Under the pieces are notes generated by a model that worked only from the letters and a program-made list of their open reading frames with translations, had not been told where the DNA came from and made no database searches. From Frankia nepalensis (GTDB lineage: Bacteria > Actinomycetota > Actinomycetes > Frankiales > Frankiaceae), in contig NZ_JADWYU010000115.1 of the NCBI RefSeq assembly GCF_016786325.1, positions 1 through 64,000 of the forward strand: 64,000 bases of DNA, read 5' to 3'. Of this stretch, positions 43,697 through 53,955 are shown one piece after another; within the stretch, counting starts at the first letter, position 1, and the number at the start of each line of letters is the position of its first letter. Position numbers and translations under genes: made by a program.

Positions 43697-46600
43697 GTGG
43701 CGATCGTCCTGTCCGTGCTCGACCGGGTGTGCTGGCGCGGCCAGCCCGTGGTCGGCGAACGCCCACGGGCGCTGCTCGCCGCGCTGGTCGCCGGTGGCGG
43801 TCAGGTGATGGCGAGCGAACGCCTCGTCGAGGCGGTCTGGGGCGAGGAGTCCCCGGGCAACGCCGGCAAGGCGCTGCAGGTCCTGGTCTCGCGGACGCGC
43901 ACCCAGTGTGGGCCCGACTCGGTCGTCTGGGATGGCCAGGGCTACCGGCTTGGCGTCCCGCCCGACCAGGTGGACGCCTTCCGGCTGCGTGACCTGGCCG
44001 CGCGGGCGCGCCGCGGCCTCGCGACCGGTGATCTCGCCGAGGCGCGCGACGCGGCGACCGAGGCACTGGCGCTCACCGAGGCGCTGGTGGCGCCGCCCGA
44101 CGGGGACGACCGCCCGCTGGCGGGGCTGCACCGCGACGCCGCGGCGCGCCGCGCCGAGCTCGTCGGGCTGCTGGGCCGCGCGCTGAGCCTGGCCGGCGAG
44201 CACGCCGCCGCCCTCCCGCCGCTGGCCGAGGCCGCGGGCCGGGACCCGTCGGACGAGGCGGTGCTGGCCTGCCTGCTGCGCAGCGAGGCGGCGGCGCGCG
44301 GCACGAGCGCGGCGCTGGACCGGTACGAGCGGTACCGGGCCGAGCTGCGCGAGCGGCTCGGGGCCAGCCCCGGCGATCCGGTCGACCGGGTGTACCGGGA
44401 GCTGCTGCACCTCGACAGGCCGGTGCGCGAGGGCCTGCACCACGAGACGACCCCGCTGGTCGGGCGCGACGATGACCTGCGGCGCCTGCGCGCGCTGCTG
44501 AGCACCTCCCGGGTGGTGTCGATCGTGGGCGCCGGCGGCCTGGGCAAGACTCGGCTCGCGCACGCGCTCGGCCGGTCGGCCGAGCACCCGGTGGTGCATT
44601 TCGTGGGCCTGGTGGGCGTCACGACGCCGGAGGACCTGATCGGCGAGCTCGGTTCGGCGCTGGGGGTCCGCGACTCGGTGCACGGGCGCCGGACGATGAC
44701 CCCCCAGCAGCGCGCCGACGCGCGCGGGCGGATCGCCCAGCAGCTCGGCGCGGCGCCCAGCCTGCTGATCCTCGACAACTGCGAGCATCTCGTCGACGCG
44801 GTGGCCGACCTGGTCGCCTTCCTGGTGGCCACCACCGGCGACCTGCGGGTGGTCACCACGTCGCGGACGCCGCTGGCGATCAGCGCCGAGCATGTCTACT
44901 CCCTCGACGTGCTCGGCCATGCGGCGGCCGTCCAGCTGTTCCGGCAGCGGGCCGTCGCGGCGCGGCCCGACGTCCGGCTCCCTGACGAGGCGGTGGCCGA
45001 CCTCGTGACCCGCCTCGACGGGCTCCCGCTGGCGATCGAGCTGGCGGCCGTCAAGGCGCGGGTGATGTCCGTCGAGGAGATCCGCCGCCGGTTGGCGGAC
45101 CGGTTCGCCCTGCTGCGCGGTGGGCTCAGGAACGCCCCCGACCGGCACCGCACGCTGCTCGCCGTCATCGACTGGTCGTGGAACCTGCTGGCGGAGCCCG
45201 AGCGCCGGGCGCTGCGCTGGCTGTCGGTCTTCCAGGACGGCGCCACCCTCGCCACCGCCGAGGTGGTGCTCGGCCCGGACGCGCTCTCCGCGGTGCAGGC
45301 GCTGGTGGACCAGTCGCTGCTGACGGTCGTCGAGACGACCGCCGGCGTGCGCTACCGGATGCTGGAGACGGTGCGCGAGTTCGGCCGCCTGCGTCTTGGC
45401 GAGTCAGGCGAACAGGATCAGGCGTACGCGGCGCGGCTCGCCTGGGCGGTCCGCTATGCCCGCGCCGCGGCGGAGCAGCTGTTCAGCCCGGCCCAGTTCA
45501 CGGCCATCGACGTGCTCGCCGCCGAGGAGACCAATCTGGCGGACGAGCTGCGCCGCGCGCTCGCCGCCGCCGACCCTCGGGCCGCGGTCCAGCTGCTGTT
45601 CGGCCTGGGCGGGCTGTGGTCCGTCAGGGGCGAGCACCTCAGGGTGGCCGCGCTGGCCGGCGCGACCGGTGAGGCGGTGTCGGGCTGGGAGCCGCCGCCG
45701 GAACTCGCCGACTGCACCCGGGCCGCCCTCGCGGTCGTCCTGCAGAACGCGATGATCGGGGCGGCGGACAGCATCGGTCCCATCCGCGACCTGCTCGTCC
45801 GGCTGGGGACGGACAGCGGCGGCGACCGCCGGGTCAACGCCGTGGTCAGGGTGCTCCTGCTCACGCAGGAGACCTCGCCCGCCCGGGAGCCGGTACCAGG
45901 TCAGCGGCTGCGGGACCGGCTGGACGCGCTGGCCGGCTCGGCGGACCCGTGCGTGGCGACGGCGGCCCTGCAGTGGAAGAGCCATCTGCTCGAGAACGTC
46001 GGCGACCCCGCCGAGGCGATCGACGCGGCCGAGCGGGCGCTGGCCCTGATGGGGCCGCCGACCGACGGGCCGTGGCAGGCGGCGCTGCTGCGGGCCCATC
46101 TGGCCGGGCTCCACATGCAGCAGGGCAATCCGGCCGCGGCCGTGCCGCACGCCCACGCGGCGATACCGGTGCTCGACCGCCTCGGCGCGCTCGACGACCT
46201 GATCCAGCTCCACTCGCTCCTGGCACTGAGCGCGCTGGCCGCCGGACGCCTCGACGAGGCCGCGGACCGGCTCGACCAGGTGGCCACGCTGAAGGAGCCC
46301 GACGGCCTGTTCGGCGGCGTGTTCGCGCATGGGATCGGGGTCGGGGAGCTCGCGCTGGCGCGGGGAGACCCGGCCGCCGGGCTCGCGGCGTACCGGACCT
46401 CGGCGGCGCGCATGCACGCCCTGTGCATCCCCGGCCACGTGACGACCGGCGTGGAGCCCTGGACGCTGTTCGGCGACGCGGGCCTGCTGGCCGCGCTCGC
46501 CTACCACGCGACCGGCGAGGCCGAGGCCGCCGAAGGGGCGGAGCTGTTCCGGGCCTGCCGCGTCCGGACGTCGTGCGCCCTGGAGCCGGGCCGGCCGCAC

Positions 46601-46876
46601 CTCGACTATCCGGTGTGCGGCATGGCGCTGTTCGCCCTCGGCGCCTGGGGGCTGCTGCGGTCGGCGATGCCCGCGGCGGACGCGGTCCGGCTGCTGGTGC
46701 TCGCCGAGCGGTTCGCCTACAACCGCATGGTCCCGACGATGTCCTGGGAGCGGATCGCGCTCCGCGCCGAGGAGCGGGCACCCGGCCGGATCGCCGCGAT
46801 CCGCGCGGAGTACGGCGAGGCGCGCGGGCCCGAGCTGGTCGACGAGGCGCGCCGCGTCGTCGACCAGCTCGGCTGA
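43697..46876 (+). CDS. BTAD/NB-ARC/TPR transcriptional regulator (AfsR/SARP-like)
   Basis: The 1059-residue regulator has an OmpR-type winged helix at its N-terminus (RALLAALVAGGGQVMASERLVEAVWG, ALQVLVSRTR), a BTAD helical domain to about residue 240, an NB-ARC ATPase with P-loop SIVGAGGLGKTRLA near 278, Walker B LLILDNCEHLVDAV and VVTTSRTPL, the GLPLAIELAA motif, and a helical repeat region to the C-terminus that resembles TPR. Proteins of this type activate antibiotic or metabolic genes after ATP-driven assembly. No biosynthetic cluster is in view; the closest possible target is the convergent exporter at 47006-48825. The GTG start at 43697 follows a -10 box by 6 nt. Confidence 0.9.
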   Translation: MAIVLSVLDRVCWRGQPVVGERPRALLAALVAGGGQVMASERLVEAVWGEESPGNAGKALQVLVSRTRTQCGPDSVVWDGQGYRLGVPPDQVDAFRLRDLAARARRGLATGDLAEARDAATEALALTEALVAPPDGDDRPLAGLHRDAAARRAELVGLLGRALSLAGEHAAALPPLAEAAGRDPSDEAVLACLLRSEAAARGTSAALDRYERYRAELRERLGASPGDPVDRVYRELLHLDRPVREGLHHETTPLVGRDDDLRRLRALLSTSRVVSIVGAGGLGKTRLAHALGRSAEHPVVHFVGLVGVTTPEDLIGELGSALGVRDSVHGRRTMTPQQRADARGRIAQQLGAAPSLLILDNCEHLVDAVADLVAFLVATTGDLRVVTTSRTPLAISAEHVYSLDVLGHAAAVQLFRQRAVAARPDVRLPDEAVADLVTRLDGLPLAIELAAVKARVMSVEEIRRRLADRFALLRGGLRNAPDRHRTLLAVIDWSWNLLAEPERRALRWLSVFQDGATLATAEVVLGPDALSAVQALVDQSLLTVVETTAGVRYRMLETVREFGRLRLGESGEQDQAYAARLAWAVRYARAAAEQLFSPAQFTAIDVLAAEETNLADELRRALAAADPRAAVQLLFGLGGLWSVRGEHLRVAALAGATGEAVSGWEPPPELADCTRAALAVVLQNAMIGAADSIGPIRDLLVRLGTDSGGDRRVNAVVRVLLLTQETSPAREPVPGQRLRDRLDALAGSADPCVATAALQWKSHLLENVGDPAEAIDAAERALALMGPPTDGPWQAALLRAHLAGLHMQQGNPAAAVPHAHAAIPVLDRLGALDDLIQLHSLLALSALAAGRLDEAADRLDQVATLKEPDGLFGGVFAHGIGVGELALARGDPAAGLAAYRTSAARMHALCIPGHVTTGVEPWTLFGDAGLLAALAYHATGEAEAAEGAELFRACRVRTSCALEPGRPHLDYPVCGMALFALGAWGLLRSAMPAADAVRLLVLAERFAYNRMVPTMSWERIALRAEERAPGRIAAIRAEYGEARGPELVDEARRVVDQLG

Positions 46877-47005
46877 GCCGCCCGCGCCAGTCCCGGGTTC
46901 ACTCCGTCGTCCGGTTCACCCCGTCGGCGAGTTCAGTCCGTCGCCGCGCCGGCTCCCGGAGGCCCTGCCGGCTCGGCGAGGCCCCCGGGATCGGGCGGGT
47001 TCGGC

Positions 47006-47824
47006 TCACAGGTGCCGCTTGTAGAGACGCACCGACAGCGGCGCGAAGATCGCGATCACGGCGGCGCAGGCGACGAGCGTCCAGCCGACCTGCGCGGTCA
47101 GCTCCGCGTGGTTGGCCAGGTCCCGGTCGGCGGAGACCAGGTGCGACACCGGGTTGACCCGGACGAACGCGGCCAGCCAGCCCGGCAGGGTGTCGACGGG
47201 CACGAACGCGTTCGACAGGAACGTCAGCGGGAACATGATCAGCATCGAGATGCCCTGGACGCTCTGGGCGCTGCGCGCGACCGTGCCGAGGCAGGTGAAC
47301 ACCCAGGCCAGCGACCACCCGGTGACGACCGCCAGCAGGATCGCGCCGAGCACACCGAGAACGCCGCCGCCCGGGCGGTAGCCGATCGCGATGCCCATGA
47401 GGAAGGTGATCGTCGCCGCGATGGTGTAGCGGAGCAGGTCGGCGACCATCGGGCCCGCCAGTGGCGAGATCCGGGCCATCGGGAGCGACCGGAACCGGTC
47501 GAAGACGCCCTTGTCCATGTCCTCACGGAGCTGGGTGCCGGTGGCCATCGAGCAGGTCAGCACGGTCTGCGCGAGGATGCCGGGGATCATCAGCGGCAGA
47601 TAGCTCTTCACGTCACCAGAGATCGCCCCGCCGAAGATGTAGGCGAACATCACCGTGAACAGGATGGGCTGCAGGGTCACGTCGAAGAACTGCTCCGGGT
47701 TGCGGCGCATCTTCTTGGTGGCCCGCCAGGCCATCGCCAACGTCTGGCGGAACGTGTCCGCGGCGCTCGGGCGGGCCTGGGTGCGGGCCACCGCGGCCCA
47801 GGCGTCGATCGTGATCGTGCTCAT
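47006..47824 (-). CDS. ABC-2 type exporter permease (DrrB-like)
   Basis: The 272-residue permease has six hydrophobic segments (FDVTLQPILFTVMFAYIFGGAI, LRYTIAATITFLMGIAIGY, LLAVVTGWSLAWVFTCLG, and others) and the family blocks PEQFFDVTLQPILF, IPGILAQTVLTCSMATGTQLREDMDKGVFDRFRSLPM and FLSNAFVPVDTLPGWL. These match the daunorubicin-exporter type DrrB. The start overlaps the stop of the ATPase gene (ATGA), so the two subunits are translationally coupled. Substrate unknown; drug or lipid export is typical. Confidence 0.93.
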   Translation of the reverse strand: MSTITIDAWAAVARTQARPSAADTFRQTLAMAWRATKKMRRNPEQFFDVTLQPILFTVMFAYIFGGAISGDVKSYLPLMIPGILAQTVLTCSMATGTQLREDMDKGVFDRFRSLPMARISPLAGPMVADLLRYTIAATITFLMGIAIGYRPGGGVLGVLGAILLAVVTGWSLAWVFTCLGTVARSAQSVQGISMLIMFPLTFLSNAFVPVDTLPGWLAAFVRVNPVSHLVSADRDLANHAELTAQVGWTLVACAAVIAIFAPLSVRLYKRHL

Positions 47825-48825
47825 CGGGTCACCTTCTCGGGAGCCTGCGCGGGGATCGCTTGCGGACGCGGGTCGGGCCGCTCGGTCTCGCCGGCGTCGT
47901 GGCCGGTGAGCGCGAGGAAGACCTCGTCGAGCGTGGGCTTGTCGACACTCACCGAGGCCAGCGCCACACCCGCCTGACGCAGGCCGATCAGCACGTCGGC
48001 GACGTGGTCGGCCGACGCGAGCGGCACGTTCAGCTGCCCGGACTCGGGGGTGAGGACGGGCTCCCCGCCAAGCTGGCGGCGCACCACGTCGCCGGCGAGG
48101 GAGAGGTCGGCTCCCGCCGCGAGCCGCAGGTGCAGCGTCAGGTCGCCCACCGAGTTCTTCAGCTCGTCAGGCGTGCCCTGGGCGACCTTGCGGCCATGGT
48201 CGATCACCACGATCCGGTCGGCCAGTTGGTCGGCCTCGTCGAGGTACTGCGTGGTGAGCAGGACGGTGCACCCGCTGGCGACCAGGCCGCGGATCGTGTC
48301 CCACATCTGCCCGCGGGTGCGCGGGTCGAGGCCGGTGGTCGGCTCGTCGAGGAAGATCAGCGGCGGGCGGGTGATGAGGCTCGCGGCCAGGTCGAGCCGG
48401 CGCCGCATGCCGCCGGAGAACTGCGAGATCCGCTTGTTCGCCGCGTCGGTGAGGCCGAACTGCTCGAGCAGCTCGGCGGCGGTGGCGCGGGCCTGGCGGC
48501 GGCCCAGGCCCTGCAGCCGGCCGAACAGCCAGAGGTTCTCGGCCGCGGTGAGGTTCTCGTCGACCGAGGCGTACTGGCCGGTGACGCCGATCAGCTGGCG
48601 CACCCGGTGCGGCTCGCGGCGGACGTCGACGCCGAAGACGGCCGCCTCGCCCTCGTCGATCGCCAGCAGGGTCGCCAGCATCTTCAGCATCGTCGTCTTG
48701 CCGGCGCCGTTCGGTCCGAGCACGCCGAAGATCTCGCCCTCGCCGATGTCGAGGTCGACGCCGTTGACGGCTCGGACATCGCCGAACACCTTGACCAGGC
48801 CGCGCGCATGAACAGCGAGCGTCAT
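47821..48825 (-). CDS. ABC exporter ATPase (DrrA-like)
   Basis: The 334-residue ATPase starts at an ATG with GGAAGGAG about 8 nt upstream. It has Walker A GPNGAGKTT, Q-loop TGQYASVDENLTAAENL, signature SQFSGGMRRRLDLA, Walker B LIFLDEPTTGLDPRTR and LLTTQYLDEADQLADRI. The C-terminal part holds the DrrA regulatory segment (ASVSVDKPTLDEVFLALTG). It is the first gene of a two-gene exporter operon. A longer reading that starts at 48894 has no support. Confidence 0.95.
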   Translation of the reverse strand: MTLAVHARGLVKVFGDVRAVNGVDLDIGEGEIFGVLGPNGAGKTTMLKMLATLLAIDEGEAAVFGVDVRREPHRVRQLIGVTGQYASVDENLTAAENLWLFGRLQGLGRRQARATAAELLEQFGLTDAANKRISQFSGGMRRRLDLAASLITRPPLIFLDEPTTGLDPRTRGQMWDTIRGLVASGCTVLLTTQYLDEADQLADRIVVIDHGRKVAQGTPDELKNSVGDLTLHLRLAAGADLSLAGDVVRRQLGGEPVLTPESGQLNVPLASADHVADVLIGLRQAGVALASVSVDKPTLDEVFLALTGHDAGETERPDPRPQAIPAQAPEKVTR

Positions 48826-48998
48826 CGAGTTGCTCCTTCCGGGCCGGCGCCGGTGGCCGCCCTCTCGAACGACTCTGCGAGCCGCCGGTTTCACGGCGGC
48901 CTCAGGGCGGTTTCACGGGCACCCTGCGCCAGGGCAGGAGCGAAACTCGATGCTCGGCTGGCTCATGCCGGTGTCAGGGCCGGACTCAGCGGCCGGTC

Positions 48999-49763
48999 TC
49001 AGCGGCCGGTGGGACCGAAGCGTTCGGTGCGGACGCGGGACGGATCGTGGCCCTGGGTGACGAGCAGGTTGGCGACGGTCTCCACGAAGCCGGTGGGGCC
49101 GCAGACATAGCAGGTGGGGCCGAGGTCGGCGGGCCAGCCGGACGCCGCCAGATCACCGGCGGTGATCCGCCGGGGTGCTGCCCGCCAGCCTTCCGGGACG
49201 GACCGGGTGTAGACGTACGCGACGTCGAGGCCGCCGTCACCGGGGCCGCGGCCGCGGCCGCGCAGCTCGGATGCGTAGTACGCCTCATCGGGGCCGCGCA
49301 GCGAGTAGACCAGCCGGAACGGGACCCGGCTGCGCGCCGCGCGGCGAGCGCGAATCATCGCCATCAGCGGGACGATCCCGGAACCACCCGCGACGAGGAG
49401 CACGGGCTCGGCCGGTCCGTCCGGTTGCCAGACGAACCAGCCGCCGATCGGCCCGCGTAGTTCGACCGGGTCCCCCACCGTGAAGACCTCGGTCAGATAC
49501 GGCGAAACCTCGCCGTCCGGCACGCGCTGGACGGTGATCTCAACCCGGTCGCCGGCCGCGGGCGCGGCGAGGGAGTAGGCGCGCGAGGCGCGGTAGCCGT
49601 CCTCGGCGGTCAGCCGGACGTCGACCCGCTGGCCGGCGAGGTGCCCCGGCCAGCCGGGCACGTCGAGCACGAGCGTGCGGGCGGTCGCCGTCTCGTCGAC
49701 GATCTCGACGAGACGGCCCACCCGCCAGGCCATTCGGGCCGCGACCCGGGCCGTTCCGGCCAT
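48999..49763 (-). CDS. Ferredoxin-reductase-type FAD/NAD(P)H oxidoreductase
   Basis: The 254-residue flavoprotein has an FAD-binding barrel (RASRAYSLAAPA with the Arg-x-Tyr-Ser motif), a linker GPIGGWFVW and an NAD(P)-binding half (LLVAGGSGIVPLMAM, YVCGPTGFVETVANLLVTQG). There is no 2Fe-2S domain. It lies 80 bp after the sulfite-oxidase-fold gene on the same strand; in actinobacteria such pairs are common, and the reductase probably feeds electrons to the molybdenum protein. Confidence 0.9.
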   Translation of the reverse strand: MAGTARVAARMAWRVGRLVEIVDETATARTLVLDVPGWPGHLAGQRVDVRLTAEDGYRASRAYSLAAPAAGDRVEITVQRVPDGEVSPYLTEVFTVGDPVELRGPIGGWFVWQPDGPAEPVLLVAGGSGIVPLMAMIRARRAARSRVPFRLVYSLRGPDEAYYASELRGRGRGPGDGGLDVAYVYTRSVPEGWRAAPRRITAGDLAASGWPADLGPTCYVCGPTGFVETVANLLVTQGHDPSRVRTERFGPTGR

Positions 49764-49807
49764 GGATGCCCCTTGCTCCCCAGTCGTCCCGATCCTCGGC
49801 CGCCCTG

Positions 49808-49855
49808 TCCTCAGTCGCCCTGCTCCTCAGTCGCCCTGCTCCTCAGTCGCCCTGG
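49808..49855. repeat. Three 16-bp tandem units over a stop codon
   Basis: TCCTCAGTCGCCCTGC occurs at 49808, 49824 and (last base changed) 49840. The third unit holds the final codons and stop of the gene at 49843, so the gene end has been copied twice downstream. Confidence 0.85.
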
Positions 49856-50439
49856 TAGCGCTGCTCGAGCCAGGGATCGCCGCGGTCGTGGTAGCCGGCG
49901 GCCTCCCAGAACCCCGGGGAGTCCTCGAGCATGAGCTGGATACCGCGGACCCACTTCGCGGACTTCCAGAAGTACAGGTGCGGGACGAGGAGACGGGCCG
50001 GACCGCCGTGCTCGGAATCCAGATCCTCGCCGGCGTACTTGTGCGCGATCCAGGCCTGGCCGTCGAGCAGGTCCTCCAACGGCAGATTCGTGGTGTAACC
50101 GTCGTAGGACTGCACCATCGCGTAATCGGCGGTCGTCTCGACGTCGGCGAACAGGACGTCCAGCGAGACGCCCTGCCAGTCGGTGTCGAACTTCGACCAG
50201 CGGGTGACGCAGTGGATGTCGACCTTCGGCGTCTCCTGCGGCAGCGCCTGGAACTCGTCCCAGCTCCAGCCGTACCGCTCACCCGTCTCGGTCGTGATGA
50301 TGAACCGCCATCGGTCCAGCGGGACGCGCGGCGTCGGCCCGGCGGACAGCACCGGGAAGTCCTCTTCCTCGTACTGGCCCGGCGGCAGCTTCGAGCCGCT
50401 CCGGCGCCGCCCCTGGAAGCCAGGCGAGACGATTCCCAT
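49843..50439 (-). CDS. Sulfite-oxidase-fold molybdopterin protein (MsrP-like, no Tat signal)
   Basis: The 198-residue protein has the molybdopterin block of the sulfite oxidase/YedY family: the Cys ligand in VDIHCVTRWSKFDTDWQGV (near residue 78), YDGYTTNLPLEDL, HGGPARLLVPHLYFWKSAKWVRGI and the closing GFWEAAGYHDRGDPW. It is about two-thirds the length of E. coli MsrP and has no twin-arginine signal or membrane helix, so it is predicted to be cytoplasmic. I chose ATG 50439, with AGGTG upstream; a GTG at 50448 adds three residues. The partner reductase follows on the same strand. Confidence 0.9.
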   Translation of the reverse strand: MGIVSPGFQGRRRSGSKLPPGQYEEEDFPVLSAGPTPRVPLDRWRFIITTETGERYGWSWDEFQALPQETPKVDIHCVTRWSKFDTDWQGVSLDVLFADVETTADYAMVQSYDGYTTNLPLEDLLDGQAWIAHKYAGEDLDSEHGGPARLLVPHLYFWKSAKWVRGIQLMLEDSPGFWEAAGYHDRGDPWLEQRYQGD

Positions 50440-50574
50440 CCGCCACACCTACCACGCGCCCCGCCTCCCCGGGAGAGCCCAGGATCGTGTCCGCCGTCAT
50501 AGGACAGGCCCGGGGCCGGCGGCACGCGAGGTCCGACCAGATTCCCCACGCGTCCGGAAAGGCCCGGCGCGCCG

Positions 50575-51924
50575 CTAGCGGGCCGACAGCTCGCGGTGCA
50601 GGAGCGTGAGGCGGGCGGCCGCGCGGTCCCGGTCAGGGCCGGGGGGCAGCAGCCGCAGGCAGGCCTCCCAGAGGCCGACGTCGTCCTCGCCGGCGGCGCT
50701 GTCCGCCCAGCGCAGCAGCAGGCGCGGGTCACGGCGGCGCAGCAGCCCCGCGCGCACCTCGGCGCGCAGCCGGTCGCGCAGCATGGCGACGCCCGGCGCG
50801 GCGGAGCGCGGCAGCAGCTGGCCGCCCCACCGGTCGAGGACGCCCGCGTGGTCGCCGGCGGCGAGCAGGCGGCGCAGCTCGGCGACGTCGGTCTCGAGCG
50901 GGCCGACGACCCGGTAGGGCCGGGAGCCGACCAGCCCGGCGCCGACGGCCCGGCGCAGGCGGGACATCTCGGCGCGCACGGTCACGGGGTCCAGCGCCCG
51001 CTCGTCGATCACGGCCGCGAGCTCGTCGGCGGTCAGGCCGTCGGGATGCTCCGCGAGGAGCAACAGCAGCTCCGCGTGCCGCGGCGTGATCGCCAGCCGC
51101 CTGCCCGCGCGGACCAGTGCCGGGGCGTCGGCGCTGGCGACCTCGAGCCGGATCCGGCTGCCCGCGCCCCGCGCCCCGCCCTGGCCGTCGTCGCCGCGGG
51201 TCCGGCTGTCGTGGGACCGCGGGGGCCCGCGATGGCCCGCGGGCCGCTGGGGACGGTCACGGCCCGGCTCGCGCAGGCGCCGGATCAGCAGCTCGCGCTC
51301 GGCGGCCGCGACGGTCGCGGAGATCAGCGCGAGCACGGCCGGCTCGGCGGCGCGGCTGTCGCCGGTCACGTCGAGAGCGCCGAGCAGCCGGCCGTCGGCG
51401 GGGTCGTGGACCGCGCTCGCGGAGCAGCTCCACGGCCGCACGGTGCGCACCCAGTGCTCGGCCGCCGCCACCCGGGCCCGGCCGTCGATCGCGAGCGCGA
51501 GGCCCGGCGCGTTCGTGCCGGCGTGCGCCTCGTCCCAGGCCGCGCCGGCGGTGAACCCCATGTCCTCGGCCCGCCCGCGCACCGCGCGGTCGCCCTCGAC
51601 CCACAGCAGGGTGCCGCCCGCGTCGCTGACGGCGACGATCATTCCGTCGGCGGCGATCTGGTCGACGAGCAGGCCGCGGATCAGCGGCAGCACGCCCGCG
51701 AGCGGGTGCGCGGCGCGGGCGGCGGCCAGGCCGTCGCCGGCGAGCCGGACCGGCGGGGTGTTGTGCTCAGGGTCGACGCCGAACGAGCGTGACCGCGTCC
51801 ACGAGTCGACGACGGCCCGCCGGACCTCCCGCCCGAGCACCCGCGCGACGCCGGCCGGCAGGTCGTCGCCGGCCGCCACCGCGTCACGCGCCAGCTGGAC
51901 CAGGCATCCCAGGTCATCCGTCAC
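50575..51924 (-). CDS. GAF-domain transcriptional regulator with C-terminal winged helix
   Basis: The 449-residue protein has an N-terminal helical start (VDSWTRSRSFGVDPEH), a GAF sensor (AVSDAGGTLLWVEGD, GFTAGAAWDEAHAGTNAPGLAL) as in acetoin-catabolism regulators, an Arg/Gly-rich linker, and a winged-helix domain (ITPRHAELLLLLAEHPDGLTADELAAVI...VTVRAEMSRLRRAV). It lacks the AAA+ domain of true AcoR. In actinobacteria this architecture is regularly divergent from an aldehyde dehydrogenase gene, as here, and probably controls it in response to a small molecule. Confidence 0.88.
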   Translation of the reverse strand: MTDDLGCLVQLARDAVAAGDDLPAGVARVLGREVRRAVVDSWTRSRSFGVDPEHNTPPVRLAGDGLAAARAAHPLAGVLPLIRGLLVDQIAADGMIVAVSDAGGTLLWVEGDRAVRGRAEDMGFTAGAAWDEAHAGTNAPGLALAIDGRARVAAAEHWVRTVRPWSCSASAVHDPADGRLLGALDVTGDSRAAEPAVLALISATVAAAERELLIRRLREPGRDRPQRPAGHRGPPRSHDSRTRGDDGQGGARGAGSRIRLEVASADAPALVRAGRRLAITPRHAELLLLLAEHPDGLTADELAAVIDERALDPVTVRAEMSRLRRAVGAGLVGSRPYRVVGPLETDVAELRRLLAAGDHAGVLDRWGGQLLPRSAAPGVAMLRDRLRAEVRAGLLRRRDPRLLLRWADSAAGEDDVGLWEACLRLLPPGPDRDRAAARLTLLHRELSAR

Positions 51925-52173
51925 GCCCGATCCCCGTCTCTCGAGGGGAGGTCGTCTCCCGCGCGGACTCTCGGCCGGTCATCGGCCGCGGTCGCGTCGC
52001 CAGGTGTCCAGGCCGACAGCCCCACCGAGAGACCTATGACGAGGGTCACACTACGCCGCGCGGTGTCCTGCCGGAACCGCCCAGAACGGGGATGTGCCGC
52101 CGCCTTGTCGGCGGGAGCGCTACGCAACGGTCAGCAGGGACACAGCGCAACGGGATTGCAACGTCGCGCGAGC

Positions 52174-52179
52174 TAACCT
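52174..52179 (+). promoter_or_regulatory. -10 box of the aldehyde dehydrogenase gene
   Basis: TAACCT lies 39 nt before the ATG at 52219. Unlike the leaderless genes, this one has a 5' leader with GGAGG 8 nt before the start codon. Confidence 0.45.
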
Positions 52180-52218
52180 GCGGCCGCTGGATGATCTCTT
52201 CCACACGGAGGACGCGCG

Positions 52219-53742
<1,524 letters not shown>

Positions 53743-53783
53743 CCGGCGGACGGCCCGGCGCCGCGGGCAGGCGGCCCAGGGCT

Positions 53784-53825
53784 CCCGGAGCCGGCCGGCG
53801 GACACGGACCCCGGCCGGCTCCGGG
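53784..53825 (+). terminator. Hairpin terminator after aldehyde dehydrogenase
   Basis: A perfect 15-bp inverted repeat (CCCGGAGCCGGCCGG at 53784, CCGGCCGGCTCCGGG at 53811-53825) with a 12-nt loop lies 42 bp after the stop. Confidence 0.75.
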
Positions 53826-53879
53826 TACCACCGGCCGCGTCCCGGGCGCGGGTGCGGGCGGGTCACCGTGGGCCGGGCG

Positions 53880-53927
53880 GCGAACGCGACGGACAGCGAA
53901 CGCGACGGACAGCGAAGGCGACGGAGG
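53880..53927. repeat. Three 16-bp tandem units upstream of the DUF779 gene
   Basis: GCGAACGCGACGGACA at 53880 and 53896, and a diverged third unit at 53912, lie 29 bp before the DUF779 start codon. Confidence 0.75.
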
Positions 53928-53955
53928 CAGGGAGAGCGACGAGAAGGAGCGCGTC

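Noticed and set aside
43697-48825. Antibiotic biosynthesis cluster suggested by a SARP-like regulator and DrrAB-like exporter
   Set aside because: No biosynthetic enzymes such as PKS, NRPS or terpene synthase are present in or around these genes; both types also occur outside clusters.
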